This document shows positions 43,932 through 54,195 of a stretch of DNA of 64,000 nucleotides, one piece after another. The DNA is from Hyphomicrobiales bacterium (GTDB lineage: Bacteria; Pseudomonadota; Alphaproteobacteria; Rhizobiales; Beijerinckiaceae). The stretch lies in assembly GCA_930633495.1 (NCBI GenBank), contig CAKNFJ010000001.1, forward strand, positions 1,981,001 through 2,045,000, given 5' to 3'. The notes below the pieces were generated by a model. It did not search any database. It was not told where the DNA came from and was given only the letters and a program-made list of their open reading frames with translations. Position 1 is the first letter of the stretch; every line of letters starts with the position of its first letter. The position numbers and the translations under genes were made by a program.

Positions 43932-45038
43932 TCAGGCGATCAGCGCCTTTGCCTGCACCGCCATGACGCGCTCTTCATTGGCCGGAATCACCAGGACCTT
44001 GAAATCGCCGAGAAAACCCAGGCGGTCGAGGATCGCGGTGCGCACCGGCGCAGCATGCTCGCCGATTCCGCCGGTGAAGACGAGCCCATCGATGCCGCCC
44101 ATGGCCGCCGCCATCGCGGCACTGAACTGCGCGACCTTCAGCGCGAAGAAGTCCAGCGCGAAGCGCGCGCGGGGATCGCTGCTGTTCAGCAGCGTCTCCA
44201 CGTCGTTCGAGAGGCCCGACAGGCCGAGCAGGCCGGAGCGCTCGTAGAGCGCGTTCGAAACCTCTTCGGCGTTCATGCCGAGGCTCTGGAACATGTAGAG
44301 CACGGCGCCGACATCGAGCGCGCCGCAGCGCGTGCCCATCGGCAAGCCGTCGAGCGCGGTCATGCCCATGGTCGTGTCGATGCTGCGCCCGCCCCGGATG
44401 GCGCAGAGGCTCGCACCGTTGCCGAGATGCGCGGCGACGACGCGCCCGGCATGGAGAGCGGGATGCTGTTCGGCCAGAACCATCTCCAGCCATTGATAGG
44501 ACAGGCCGTGGAAGCCGTAGCGGCGGATGCCCTTGTCGCGCAGCCCTTGCTCGAGGGCGAAGTTGTGGGTCAACGCGTCGTGCCCGGCGTGGAAGGCCGT
44601 GTCGAAGCAGGCGATGTTGGGAATATTGCCCATCAGGCGCCCCGCCGCCGCGACCGCGGCGAGATTATGCGGCTGATGCAGCGGCGCCAACGGCGCCAGC
44701 GCCTCCAGCGCGGCGAAGACCTCGGGCGTCACGATCACCGGATCGGCGTAGCGTTCGCCGCCATGGACGATGCGATGGGCCACTGCCCGCATCCGCCAGC
44801 CATCGTCGTTGCGGTCGACGAAGCCGAGGACGGCGGAAAGCGCCGTGTCGTGGTCGCAGGCCTGCGGCAGCGCTATCCTCTCACGCGCGCCGTCCGCCAG
44901 GCTCCCATCCATCGCCGGCTCAGGCTCACCCAGGCGGACTGCCTTGCCGCGCGCCAGCACGCTGAGATCGTCGCTGCGGAAGACCTGGAACTTGAGGCTC
45001 GACGAGCCTGCGTTGAGGACGAGAATGGTGTCGATCAC
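43932..45038 (-). CDS. ackA: Acetate/propionate kinase
   Basis: A 368-residue kinase of the ASKHA fold interconverting acetyl phosphate and acetate with ADP/ATP. LVLNAGSSSLKF at the N-terminus, RYGFHGLSYQW, VVAAHLGNGAS and FTGGIGEHAAPVR are family signatures. The start codon is GTG at 45038, overlapping the TGA of the upstream phosphate acyltransferase gene (GTGA), so the two enzymes are made together. Confidence 0.94.
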   Translation of the reverse strand: MIDTILVLNAGSSSLKFQVFRSDDLSVLARGKAVRLGEPEPAMDGSLADGARERIALPQACDHDTALSAVLGFVDRNDDGWRMRAVAHRIVHGGERYADPVIVTPEVFAALEALAPLAPLHQPHNLAAVAAAGRLMGNIPNIACFDTAFHAGHDALTHNFALEQGLRDKGIRRYGFHGLSYQWLEMVLAEQHPALHAGRVVAAHLGNGASLCAIRGGRSIDTTMGMTALDGLPMGTRCGALDVGAVLYMFQSLGMNAEEVSNALYERSGLLGLSGLSNDVETLLNSSDPRARFALDFFALKVAQFSAAMAAAMGGIDGLVFTGGIGEHAAPVRTAILDRLGFLGDFKVLVIPANEERVMAVQAKALIA

Positions 45039-45982
45039 TTGAGACGCCCCGTGCGGCGCGCATCGGCCAGAAGGACCGCCAGAACGCAGGAGAGCAGACG
45101 CGCGCGCAGATTGTCGGCGCGGCTCGTCAGGATGATCGGCACCCGCGCGCCGAGCACGATGCCGGCGGCATCGGCCCCGCCCAGGAAGGTGAGCTGCTTG
45201 GCCAGCATGTTGCCGGCCTCGATCTCGGGCACGACCAGGATGTCGGCATGCCCCGCCACGGGCGAGACGATGCCCTTCTCCTTCGCGGCCGCCGCGCTGA
45301 TCGCGTTGTCGAATGCCAGAGGACCGTCGACCAGCGCTCCGGTGATCTGGCCGCGATCGGCCATCTTCGACAGCGCGGCCGCATCGAGTGTCGCGGCCAT
45401 CCGCGGATTGACCGTTTCGACGGCCGCCAGGATCGCGACCTTGGGCAGTTCGTCGGAGCCGTTCAGGGCGACATGCCAGAGATTGACGGCGTTCTGGACG
45501 ATATCGGCTTTGGTCGCGAGATCGGGTGCGATGTTGACCGCGGCATCGGTGATGATGAAGGGCTTGGGATAGCTCTCGATATGCATCACGAAGGCATGGG
45601 AGATCCGCCGCTCGGTGCGCAGGCCGGAGGCCGCATGCACGACGGCCCCCAGCAATTCGTCGGTATGCAGCGAGCCTTTCATCAGGGCATCCAGCTCGCC
45701 GGCGGCCGCGAGCGAAACCGCCTTCGCCGCCGCCTCGTGGCTGTGTTCGGTGTCGATGACCTCCCAGGGCGAGATGTCGATATTGGCCTCCCGCGCCGCG
45801 GCCCGGATGCGCGCGGCCGGGCCGATGAGGACAGGCTCAATCAATTGTTCGCTCACCGCGTCGGCCACCGCCTCGATCACATTGGCCTTGACCGGGTGAA
45901 CCACCCCGGTCCGCACCGCCGGAAGATCCTCGCAGCGGCCGAGCGCGAGTTGGAAATACTCGGAGGAAGTTAGCGTCGTCAT
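45035..45982 (-). CDS. pta: Phosphate acetyl/butyryltransferase
   Basis: A 315-residue enzyme exchanging phosphate with the CoA of acetyl- or butyryl-CoA. ALMKGSLHTDELLGAVV, RRISHAFVMHIES, ITDAAVNIAPDL and VVPEIEAGNMLAKQL are typical of the PTA/PTB fold without the DRTGG regulatory domain. Proteins of this type are often annotated as bifunctional enoyl-CoA hydratase/phosphate acetyltransferase, but no hydratase domain is seen here. It is coupled to ackA and lies 56 bases after the PHA-synthase-like gene. Confidence 0.9.
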   Translation of the reverse strand: MTTLTSSEYFQLALGRCEDLPAVRTGVVHPVKANVIEAVADAVSEQLIEPVLIGPAARIRAAAREANIDISPWEVIDTEHSHEAAAKAVSLAAAGELDALMKGSLHTDELLGAVVHAASGLRTERRISHAFVMHIESYPKPFIITDAAVNIAPDLATKADIVQNAVNLWHVALNGSDELPKVAILAAVETVNPRMAATLDAAALSKMADRGQITGALVDGPLAFDNAISAAAAKEKGIVSPVAGHADILVVPEIEAGNMLAKQLTFLGGADAAGIVLGARVPIILTSRADNLRARLLSCVLAVLLADARRTGRLK

Positions 45983-46038
45983 GGCGCGGCGAGCTCCGGG
46001 GCAGGCGGACGTTTCAGGAAGCGGAATGTGCGGGCACT

Positions 46039-47160
46039 TCAGCCTTGCGCTGCGATCCAGCGGGCGATGCCGGGCCAGGTTTCGCCGAGCGTCTTGCGGC
46101 CCATGAACAGGCCGATATGGCCGCCGGGCACCAGCTTCTTCTCGATCTTCTTCCTGGGCGTGCCGACGAGGTCCTCGGCTGCGAAGACCTGCTCGCTGGT
46201 GGTGATGTCGTCTTCGGCGCCGGCGAGGAGATAGACCGGGCAGGTGATGTCCTTCAGGCTGAGGCGCCGGCCGAGCCCGACGAACTCGCCCTTGGCAAAG
46301 CGGTTGTCCTTGAAGATCTGCTCGATGGCCTGAAGGTAGTAGACACCGGGCAGGTCGAGCGGATTCTCGTACCAGGCCGCGAAGGTCTCTGTGCGGTCGA
46401 GATAGTTCCTGTCGGCGATGTTCTGATAGAGCCGGACGAATTTGTCGACGTAGTGCTCGGCCGGATGCATGTTCTTCCAGCCGGCAAGCATGAAGCGCCC
46501 CGGCATCAGCCCGCGGCCGCTCCGGACCATGGCGCGGTAGCTCTTCAGCGGCATGGTCTTCGCCATCCGCTTGATCGGCCCGTCGCCGGCATCGGCATCG
46601 ATCGGCGAGCCCGCGAGGACCAGCGACCTGACCTTGCGCGGGAAGCGGGAGGCCAGCATCGCGCTCAGCCAGCCACCCTGACACAAGCCCACGAGATGCA
46701 CGACGCCGCCGAGATCGTCGATCGCGGCGTTGAGCTCGGCCAGATAGGTGTCGATACTGAAATAGCGCATCTCCTGCGTCGCCGGCTTCCAGTCGGTGAC
46801 GAGGACATGGCCGTGTCCGTTCGCGAGCATCGTCTCGACGAGGCTCTGGCCCTTGTCGTAATCGGCGATGGTCGCGCCGTGCCCGGCATAGGGCGCGTCG
46901 ATCAGGACGGGAATGGCGTCGGCGCCGGCCTTGCCGAATTCGCGCAGGCGCATGGTCGGCAGGTCGAGCCGCACCGTGTTGGGGGTCGCCCAGTCCGGCG
47001 GCGGCGGCCGGGTGATCTTCACCGCCTCGGACAGGAAATCCAAATTGCGCTCGGTCAGGCGCAGCGCCGCGTCGACCGGCCAGAACCAGGGCAGGCAGAG
47101 TTCATCGGCACCGCTCGCCGGCTGGCGGGAGCTCTTTGCCGCGTTCCTGCTCGTGGTCAT
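46039..47160 (-). CDS. PHA synthase-like alpha/beta hydrolase
   Basis: A 373-residue protein resembling the catalytic half of PhaC. The lipase-like box has a cysteine nucleophile, Cys160 in LVGLCQGGW, with a likely aspartate in AGAEDDIT and histidine in PGGHIGLFMG. It is shorter than true PHA synthases and lacks their N-terminal domain. Known clusters in Bradyrhizobium-like bacteria place such a protein beside pta and ackA; the reaction is not established. A depolymerase or acyltransferase is possible. Confidence 0.8.
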   Translation of the reverse strand: MTTSRNAAKSSRQPASGADELCLPWFWPVDAALRLTERNLDFLSEAVKITRPPPPDWATPNTVRLDLPTMRLREFGKAGADAIPVLIDAPYAGHGATIADYDKGQSLVETMLANGHGHVLVTDWKPATQEMRYFSIDTYLAELNAAIDDLGGVVHLVGLCQGGWLSAMLASRFPRKVRSLVLAGSPIDADAGDGPIKRMAKTMPLKSYRAMVRSGRGLMPGRFMLAGWKNMHPAEHYVDKFVRLYQNIADRNYLDRTETFAAWYENPLDLPGVYYLQAIEQIFKDNRFAKGEFVGLGRRLSLKDITCPVYLLAGAEDDITTSEQVFAAEDLVGTPRKKIEKKLVPGGHIGLFMGRKTLGETWPGIARWIAAQG

Positions 47161-47242
47161 GGTCGCAACGCTCGCCTGGTTGATCGGGCCGGAAGGTAGT
47201 CAGCCGATCCTGCCGAGGCAACCGCGACAGGCTTGCGACAGG

Positions 47243-49135
47243 TCAAAGCCCGGCCGCGACGCGTGGCGCCGAAGCAGCCGCTGCGGAGCGTCCCGACTCC
47301 GCCGGTCCGACCAGCGTGCGCAGGGCGTTGACGATGACGGCGATGTCGATGCCCTGCTGCAGGAAGGCTCCGACGACGGGCGGAATATGGCCGAAAGCGG
47401 CGAGGACCATCGCGATCCCCGACAGGCCGAGCCCGACGACGATGCTCTGCAGCGCGATCATCCGCGTCCGCTGCGCGATCGCGACGGCTTCCGCGACCCG
47501 GTCGATCCGGTCGACCAGGATCACCACGTCGGCCGCCTCGGAGGATGCGGTCGCGCCGCGCGCGCCCATCGCGACGCCGACATCGGCGGCGGCCAGCGCC
47601 GGTGCATCGTTGAGGCCGTCACCGACCATCATCGTCGGCTGGCGGGCCTTCTCGGCCGCGATGGCCGCGACCTTCTCGGCCGGGCTGCAATCGGCCCGGA
47701 CCTCGTCGATGACGAGGCGCGCGGCGACTTCGGCGGCCGTGCCCGCATCGTCCCCGGTCACCATGAGGATGCGGCCGACGCCGCTCGCATGCAGGCGCCT
47801 TAGCGTCTCCGGCGCGTCGGGGCGCACGGCATCCGCCATGGCGAGGAAGGCGACGAGCTCGCCATCGACCGCGACGAAGACGGACAAGGCCGCAGCATCG
47901 CTGAGACCAGCCTGCGCCGCCCTAGCCCAGTCCGGCAACGGCCTGTCGCCCAGCACGAGGCTGCGCGATCCGGCCCGGACATGCCTGCCATCGACGACGC
48001 CTTCGAGGCCCGAGCCCCGGAATTCCCGCACCGCCGCAGGCTGGGACAGAGGCAGAGCCTTTTGCCGGGCCAGCGCGACCAGCGTTTCCGCCAGCACATG
48101 GTGTGAAGCCTGTTCGAGGGAAGCCACCACGCGAAGGCTCTCCTCCGCATCGATACCGGGGGCCGTGTCCAGCGCAACGAGCCGCGCCCCACCCTCGGTC
48201 AGGGTTCCGGTCTTGTCGAAGATCGCCGTGCGGACCTGCCCGAGCGCCTCGATCGCCGAACTGCCCTTCATCAGGATGCCGCCGCGCGCGGCGCGCGAGA
48301 CGCCGCCGATGAAGGCGACGGGGGCGGCGAGGATCAACGGGCAGGGCGTGGCGACGACGAGCACGGCGAGCGCGCGGATCGGATCGCCCGACAACCACCA
48401 GGCGAGGCCGGCGACGATCAGGGTCGCGGGGAGCAGCAGCAGCGCGAAGCGGTCGGCCATGCGGATGAACGGGGCCTTTGCCGTCTGAGCGGCCTCGACC
48501 ATGCGGACGATGCCGGCATAGGTGCTCTCATGCGCCGCCGCCGAGGCGCGATAGCGGAAGGCCTCGCCGGCATTGACCGTGCCGCTGCGCAGCGAGGCGC
48601 CCTTCGCCTTCGCCTCGGGCAGCGGCTCGCCGGTCACGGCGGATTCGTCGAGCCGGGCCTCGGTGTCGATCAGCTCACCGTCGACGGGCAGCATCTCGCC
48701 GGCCCGCACCAGCAGTTCGTCGCCGGCGACCACCTCCTCCGCCGCGATATCGACAAGCCCGTCGGCGCCCTGCCTGTGGGCGATGCGCGGCGTCCTGTCC
48801 CGCAGCGATCTCAGCTCGCGCTCGGCCCTGCCGCGCGCATAGTCCTCCAGCAGGTTGCCGCCGGAATACATCATCGCGACAACCGCGCCGGCGAGCGGTT
48901 CGCCCATCGCGATCGAGGCGACCATGGCGACGAGCGCGATCGCATCGACACCCAGCCGTCCGCTCAGCATGTCGCGGATCATCGAGACGGCGAGCGCCAC
49001 AGCGACAGGGATGGTGGCAAGGGTCCAGATCAGGTCCGGCGACAGCGGCCCGCCGAAACGGCCGGCGACAAGTCCGGCGGCGGCACCTGCCAACGCGATG
49101 GCGAACAGGCCCAGATGGACGGCCATTTCACGCAT
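47243..49135 (-). CDS. Heavy-metal-type P-type ATPase without N-terminal metal-binding domain
   Basis: A 630-residue P1B-like ATPase. The TGE motif is at 168-170, the transmembrane TPCPL at 263-267, DKTGT with phosphorylated Asp307 at 307-311, and VGDGLNDAPALAAADVGVAM near 515. It has no heavy-metal-associated (CxxC) domain. The usual CPC/CPH/SPC motif is CPL, so the metal, if any, cannot be predicted. It lies 36 bases after the ABC-2 permease gene and 82 before the PHA-synthase-like gene, in one strand-consistent run. Confidence 0.9.
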   Translation of the reverse strand: MREMAVHLGLFAIALAGAAAGLVAGRFGGPLSPDLIWTLATIPVAVALAVSMIRDMLSGRLGVDAIALVAMVASIAMGEPLAGAVVAMMYSGGNLLEDYARGRAERELRSLRDRTPRIAHRQGADGLVDIAAEEVVAGDELLVRAGEMLPVDGELIDTEARLDESAVTGEPLPEAKAKGASLRSGTVNAGEAFRYRASAAAHESTYAGIVRMVEAAQTAKAPFIRMADRFALLLLPATLIVAGLAWWLSGDPIRALAVLVVATPCPLILAAPVAFIGGVSRAARGGILMKGSSAIEALGQVRTAIFDKTGTLTEGGARLVALDTAPGIDAEESLRVVASLEQASHHVLAETLVALARQKALPLSQPAAVREFRGSGLEGVVDGRHVRAGSRSLVLGDRPLPDWARAAQAGLSDAAALSVFVAVDGELVAFLAMADAVRPDAPETLRRLHASGVGRILMVTGDDAGTAAEVAARLVIDEVRADCSPAEKVAAIAAEKARQPTMMVGDGLNDAPALAAADVGVAMGARGATASSEAADVVILVDRIDRVAEAVAIAQRTRMIALQSIVVGLGLSGIAMVLAAFGHIPPVVGAFLQQGIDIAVIVNALRTLVGPAESGRSAAAASAPRVAAGL

Positions 49136-49171
49136 CGGCGCGGCTCCCGCCCCGCCCTTGGCCGAGGTGCC

Positions 49172-50305
49172 TCAAGCGAAGATCACCTTGCGGAAGCGCG
49201 CGAGGGCGAAGGCGAAATAGGCCGTGCCGATCGCGATGATCTTGGCGATCTCGGGCCAGACGACGTCGAGACCGGCCCCGCGATAGAGCACGCCTTGCGA
49301 GAAGGCGACGAAATGCGGCGTCGGGCTGAAGATCCGCATGAGCCATTGCAGCCAGATCGGCATGCTTTCCATCGGGGTCGTCGCGCCCGACAGAAGCTGC
49401 GTGACCACGAAGACCGGGATCGCGAGCAGGCCGAACTGCCCCATCGTCGTCGCCAATGTGCCGAGCAGGATGCCCAGCGCCGCGACCGAGAAGGCATAGA
49501 TAGCCGTCCCGAACACGAAGAGCGGGATCGAGCCGGCGATCGGTACGCCCAGCGCCCATTCGACGACGAGGATAAGCGAGGCGACCGCCGCGACCAGGAT
49601 GACCAGCGCGTTCGCCACCATCTTGGCGAGCATGATCTCGATCGGTGTGACCGGCATCACCAGCAGATGCTCGACCGTGCCCTGCTCGCGCTCGCGGATC
49701 AGCGCAGCGCCGGTCAGGATGATGGTCAGAAGGGTGACGTTGTTGAGCACCTGCATCACCGAGCTGAACCAGCCGGAGTCGAGATTGGGATTAAAGCGCG
49801 CCCGCACCACGAGGTTGATCGGTAGCTGGGTGGTCGTCTCGCGCCCGGCCTGCCGGTTGGCGATCTCCTGCGCGATGATCTGCTGGATGTAGACCGCGCC
49901 GTTGCCGGCCTGGGTCATGGCGGTGGCGTCGATGTTGAGCTGCAGCGCCGTCTGGCGCCCGGCCTGCAGATCCGCCTGGAACTTGGGCGGGATCTCCAGC
50001 ACGAAGACGAGGCGGCCGGAATCCATCTCGGCATTGATCTGGTTCGCGGCGATCTGCTTCGACAGCTTGAACAGGGGCGGGTTGAAGACATCGAGCAGGG
50101 AGCGTGAGAGCTCCGACTGATCCTCGTCGACGATGCCGATCGTCAGGTCGCGCGCCTCAAGTTTCACGCCGGTCGCCACGGTGTAGACGGCGATGGTGAA
50201 GGTGTAGATCACCAGCACCAGCATGATCGGGTCGGCCCGCAGGCTGCGCAGCTCCTTCACGACAAGGCGCAGGATGTTCTGGAGGTGGATGACGAGCGCG
50301 GCCAT
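49172..50305 (-). CDS. ABC-2 type permease (YhhJ-like)
   Basis: A 377-residue ABC-2 exporter subunit with one N-terminal helix (about 24-45), a large periplasmic domain (LTIGIVDEDQSELSRSLLD onward) and five C-terminal helices. LIREREQGTVEHLLVMPVTPIEIMLAK is the ABC-2 landmark. It starts one base after the RbbA-type gene; together with the HlyD adaptor the trio has the order of E. coli yhiI-rbbA-yhhJ. Substrate unknown. Confidence 0.9.
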   Translation of the reverse strand: MAALVIHLQNILRLVVKELRSLRADPIMLVLVIYTFTIAVYTVATGVKLEARDLTIGIVDEDQSELSRSLLDVFNPPLFKLSKQIAANQINAEMDSGRLVFVLEIPPKFQADLQAGRQTALQLNIDATAMTQAGNGAVYIQQIIAQEIANRQAGRETTTQLPINLVVRARFNPNLDSGWFSSVMQVLNNVTLLTIILTGAALIREREQGTVEHLLVMPVTPIEIMLAKMVANALVILVAAVASLILVVEWALGVPIAGSIPLFVFGTAIYAFSVAALGILLGTLATTMGQFGLLAIPVFVVTQLLSGATTPMESMPIWLQWLMRIFSPTPHFVAFSQGVLYRGAGLDVVWPEIAKIIAIGTAYFAFALARFRKVIFA

Positions 50306-50306
50306 C

Positions 50307-53045
50307 TCAGGTCTCCTGCTTGCGCAAGGCGAGTTGCGCGACGACGAGGAACAGCAGGAAAAAGAAGGCCAGCATCACGAGATTGGGCCAGAGCTCGGCT
50401 GGCCCGAGCCCCTTGGTGAAGACGCCGACGCTCACCGGCTGATACCAGGCCGGCGGCAGGCTCATGCCGATGAGACGGCCTCCGCCCGAGAGCGAGGCGA
50501 CCGGCACCATCAGGCCGGAGAAATTGACCGCCGGGATGATCGACAGGATCGCGGTCGCGAACACGGCCGAAACCTGCGTGCGCGTGAAGCTGGAGATGAG
50601 CTGGCCGAAGCCGGTCGTCGCCGAAACGTAGAACAGCGTCGCCAGCACCAGCAGCCAGGCGGAGCCCTTGATCGGCACCTGGAAGACGAACAGCGCGATC
50701 AGAACCAGCAGCACGAAGCTGACCATGGCGATGGCAATATAGGGCAGCTGCTTGCCGAACAGGAACTCGAAGCGGCTGATCGGCGTCGAGCGGAAATTGG
50801 CGATCGAGCCGGTTTCCTTCTCACGGACGACGCCGATCGCCGACATGATCGCCGGGATGAGGATCAGCATCAGCATGATCACGCTCGGCACCATCGCATT
50901 GGCGCTCTTGAAGTCCTGATTGTAGCGGAAGCGGGTTTCGATCGCGACGGCCGCCGGCGCATGGCTCGACGCGGCGTTGGCGGCGATGAAGCTCTGGGCA
51001 TATTGCGTCGCCAGGCCGGTGACGTAGCCGCGCGTCGTCTCGGCGCGGAAGGGCATGGCGCCGTCGAGCCAGACCGACAGCTCCGGCACGCGGCTGGCCA
51101 TCAGGTCGCGGCCGAAAGAGGGGGGAATCTCGATCGCGAGCTGGAGCTCGCCGCTCCGGAGGCGCTGGTCAAGCTCGGCCTCCGAGCGGATCGGCGGCCG
51201 TTCGTCGAAATAGCGCGAGCTGGAGAAAGCCTCGACCAGCTGGCGGCTTTCCATCGTGTTGTCCTGATCATAGGCCGCGAATTTCAGGTTTTCGACGTCG
51301 AAGGAAATGCCGAAACCGAAGGCCAGCATCAGCAGCAGCGGGCCGAAGAAGGCGAAGCTCAGCCGGATCGGGTCCCGCAGCAGCTCCATCGTTTCGCGTC
51401 GCGTGCAGGCCCAGAGCCGGCGCGGATCGAAGCGACGGGCCGGCGCGGCCGGCTGGTGTGCCGTCACCGCGGCGGCCGCAGCCGGTTCCACGGGGGGAGC
51501 GTCCTCGATGCCGGCAGCTTCCTTCAGATAGACGATGAAAGCTTCTTCCAGCGTCTCGACGCCGCGCCTTTGCACCAGCTCGTCTGGCGTCCCGACCGCG
51601 AGCACTTTGCCGGCATGCATGAAGGAGATGCGGTCGCAGCGCTCCGCCTCGTTCATGAAATGGGTCGAGAGGAAGATGGTGACGCCGTCGTCGCGCGAGA
51701 GATCGATCAGCGTGCGCCAGAAAGCGTCGCGCGCGATCGGATCGACGCCGGAGGTCGGCTCGTCGAGGATCAGCATGGCCGGACGGTGAAGCACGGCGAC
51801 GGCGAGCTGCAGGCGCTGGCGGATGCCGAGCGGGAGGCTGTCGGGCCGCTCGTCGGCAACCGCCGCGAGGTCGAAGCGGGCCAGGAGCTCGGCGATCCGG
51901 CCGGGGATCTCGGCCGAGGGCAGATGATAGAGCTCGGCATGCAGCACGAGGTTCTGGCGGACGGTGAGCTCGCTGTAGAGCGAAAACGCCTGCGACATGT
52001 AGCCGACATTGCGGCGCGTCTCCATGTCGTCGGCGGCAAGCGGCTGGCCGAAGAGCTTGGCCGTGCCTTCGCTGGCCGGCAGCAGGCCGGTCAGCATCTT
52101 CATCGTCGTCGACTTGCCGCAGCCGTTCGAGCCGAGGAAGCCGAAGATCTCGCCGCGGCCGATGCGGAAGCTGACATGGTCGACGGCGACGAAATCGCCG
52201 AAGCGGCGCGTCAGGCCCTCAGCCTCGATCGCCGGCATGGCATCGTCGCTGACGACCCGTGGCCGCAGCACGACCTCCTGATGCTGAGCACGCTTCGCCT
52301 CGGGCAGCAGGGCGACGAAGGCCGCCTCCAGCGTCGGCTGACCCGCCTTCTCGCGCAACTCGGCTGGCGTGCCGGTGGCGATCGCCTTGCCGTCATCCAT
52401 CGCCACGAGCCAGTCGAAGCGCTCCGCCTCCTCCATATAGGCGGTGGCGACGATGACGCTCATGCCGGGGCGGCGGGCGCGGATGGTGTCGATCAGATCC
52501 CAGAACTGACCGCGCGAGAGCGGGTCGACGCCGGTCGTCGGCTCGTCGAGGATCAGCAGGTCGGGGTCGTGGATCAGCGCGCAGCAGAGTGAGAGCTTCT
52601 GCTTCATGCCGCCGGAGAGCTTGGCGGCCGGCCGGCCCTCGAAGGGGTCGAGCCCCGTGGCCCTGAGCAGCTCGTCGATGCGGCTCCGGCGTTCGGCCGC
52701 GTCCTGCCCGAAGAGCCGGGCGTGGAAATCGATGTTCTCGAAGACCGAGAGCGTGGGATAGAGATTGCGGCCCAGCCCCTGCGGCATATAGGCGATGCGA
52801 CCGCGCCGGGCTTCGCGCTCGGCCTTGTCGCCGAGATCGCCGCCGAGCGCGTGGACACGGCCCTGCTGGATCGCGCGCACGCCGGCGACGAGCGCCAGCA
52901 GCGTCGACTTGCCGACGCCGTCCGGCCCGATCACGCCGATCATCCGACCCAACGGGATGTCCAGCGTCACGGCATCGAGGGCGACGACCTTGCCGTAGCG
53001 GTGCGTCACGCCCGCAAGGCTGGCGGCGGCGCCGGCCTCCGTCAT
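50307..53045 (-). CDS. rbbA: RbbA-type fused double ATPase / ABC-2 permease
   Basis: A 912-residue fusion. Domain 1 (about 5-230) has Walker [21 protein letters not shown] and [13 protein letters not shown]. Domain 2 (about 275-505) has GSNGCGKST, a degenerate signature [11 protein letters not shown] as in other RbbA proteins, and [12 protein letters not shown]. Residues about 540-912 form an ABC-2 permease with six helices ([20 protein letters not shown]). E. coli RbbA is a ribosome-associated ATPase, but this gene context (HlyD and ABC-2 partners) favours an efflux complex. It overlaps the HlyD gene by 4 bases. Confidence 0.92.
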   Translation of the reverse strand: MTEAGAAASLAGVTHRYGKVVALDAVTLDIPLGRMIGVIGPDGVGKSTLLALVAGVRAIQQGRVHALGGDLGDKAEREARRGRIAYMPQGLGRNLYPTLSVFENIDFHARLFGQDAAERRSRIDELLRATGLDPFEGRPAAKLSGGMKQKLSLCCALIHDPDLLILDEPTTGVDPLSRGQFWDLIDTIRARRPGMSVIVATAYMEEAERFDWLVAMDDGKAIATGTPAELREKAGQPTLEAAFVALLPEAKRAQHQEVVLRPRVVSDDAMPAIEAEGLTRRFGDFVAVDHVSFRIGRGEIFGFLGSNGCGKSTTMKMLTGLLPASEGTAKLFGQPLAADDMETRRNVGYMSQAFSLYSELTVRQNLVLHAELYHLPSAEIPGRIAELLARFDLAAVADERPDSLPLGIRQRLQLAVAVLHRPAMLILDEPTSGVDPIARDAFWRTLIDLSRDDGVTIFLSTHFMNEAERCDRISFMHAGKVLAVGTPDELVQRRGVETLEEAFIVYLKEAAGIEDAPPVEPAAAAAVTAHQPAAPARRFDPRRLWACTRRETMELLRDPIRLSFAFFGPLLLMLAFGFGISFDVENLKFAAYDQDNTMESRQLVEAFSSSRYFDERPPIRSEAELDQRLRSGELQLAIEIPPSFGRDLMASRVPELSVWLDGAMPFRAETTRGYVTGLATQYAQSFIAANAASSHAPAAVAIETRFRYNQDFKSANAMVPSVIMLMLILIPAIMSAIGVVREKETGSIANFRSTPISRFEFLFGKQLPYIAIAMVSFVLLVLIALFVFQVPIKGSAWLLVLATLFYVSATTGFGQLISSFTRTQVSAVFATAILSIIPAVNFSGLMVPVASLSGGGRLIGMSLPPAWYQPVSVGVFTKGLGPAELWPNLVMLAFFFLLFLVVAQLALRKQET

Positions 53046-54046
53046 GGCAGCTTCACAGCAAGCGAGTCAGGCCATTTCGCGGTGGAGGAGGTGCGGACGA
53101 AGCCGAGGCCGCGCACGCCGGTCTTCACCTGCCGGTGGTACTTGGCGAGCAGCTCGCGATCGACCTGGAGCTTGGCGCGGAAGACCAGCTTCTCGCGCTC
53201 CTCGGCGGTCTCGACCGCCTTGGGCGTGAACTGCGCATCGGCGGCGACGAAGCTGACCGTCGCCGGGATGACGTATTGCGGCACGGGATCGAGAATGATG
53301 CGCGCCTCGTCGCCCAATGCGAGCTGCCCGGCCTGCGCGGCGGGCAGGTAGATCGTCATGTAGACGTCCGAGAGGTCGAGAATGGTGATGACCCTCGTGC
53401 CGGCCGAGACCACCTCGCCGGTGCGGGCGAGCTGGTACTGGACGCGCCCGCTGCGCGGGGCGAGGAGCACGAGATCGACCAGGATCGCCTTGATCTGCTC
53501 GGCATCGGCCTCGGAGGCATGGATCGCGAACTGGGCCTGGTCGCGCTGCGCCTGGGCCGCCCGCAAGGCGGCGTCGGCGGCATCGGCCTTGGCCGAGCGC
53601 TGGTCGTCGACCTGCTTGCTGAGATAGCCCTTCGCAACCAGCTCCTTGCCGCGCTCCGCATCGGTGCGGGCGAGGACCTGATCGCTCTTGCGCTGGGCGA
53701 TCAGCGCCTCGGCTTCGGCCAGAGCCTGACGCGCCCTGAGGACCTGAGCCTGCGCGGCCCGCAGCTGCGCCTCGTATTCGGGCGAGGCGATGCGGGCGAT
53801 CACCTGCCCGGCCGTGACCTCGTCGCCTTCCTTGACCGTGACCTCCGCCAGGCGCCCGGCATATTTCGAGGCGACATCGATCTGCGTCGCCTCGATGCGC
53901 CCGTTGGTCTTGATGATCCCTGCCGGCATCGTGTCGCCACGCAGCCTCTCGATCAGCGCCTTGAGGCGCGATTGCGCCTGAACCGGAGGCGATGACAACA
54001 GCAGCACCGAGACGGCAGCGGCGAGGGCCGGTCGAAAGAATCGCAT
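53042..54046 (-). CDS. HlyD-family periplasmic adaptor protein (YhiI-like)
   Basis: A 334-residue membrane-fusion protein. An N-terminal signal anchor ([19 protein letters not shown]) is followed by the lipoyl half-motif [18 protein letters not shown], a long coiled coil (about 95-205, rich in [15 protein letters not shown]-type heptads) and the returning half [17 protein letters not shown]. The ATG at 54046 has GGAG 7 bases upstream; longer frames are rejected. It is the first gene of the minus-strand run through ackA, so its promoter lies at about 54050-54190. Confidence 0.92.
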   Translation of the reverse strand: MRFFRPALAAAVSVLLLSSPPVQAQSRLKALIERLRGDTMPAGIIKTNGRIEATQIDVASKYAGRLAEVTVKEGDEVTAGQVIARIASPEYEAQLRAAQAQVLRARQALAEAEALIAQRKSDQVLARTDAERGKELVAKGYLSKQVDDQRSAKADAADAALRAAQAQRDQAQFAIHASEADAEQIKAILVDLVLLAPRSGRVQYQLARTGEVVSAGTRVITILDLSDVYMTIYLPAAQAGQLALGDEARIILDPVPQYVIPATVSFVAADAQFTPKAVETAEEREKLVFRAKLQVDRELLAKYHRQVKTGVRGLGFVRTSSTAKWPDSLAVKLP

Positions 54047-54195
54047 GGAGCGTCTCCAACGGAGCAAGCTTGGAACGTTCAGCTCGGCAGCTTTCATACC
54101 ATGCAAGACGCCGTCCGCGAGGCCCATGCCCGCATGGCGCCGGTTTCGGCCGCGCAGGGGAGCGCGGCACGATGCCGCTGCCCGGCGAAACAGCG

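Noticed and set aside
47161..47242. FixK/FNR box before the PHA-synthase-like gene
   Set aside because: A TTGAT half-site is present but no ATCAA lies at the required spacing; no full box was found around ackA, pta or the P-type ATPase either.
50223..52592. 789-residue plus-strand frame opposite rbbA
   Set aside because: The composition is Arg/Glu/Asp/His rich without structure, as expected for the complement of a GC-rich ABC ATPase gene.
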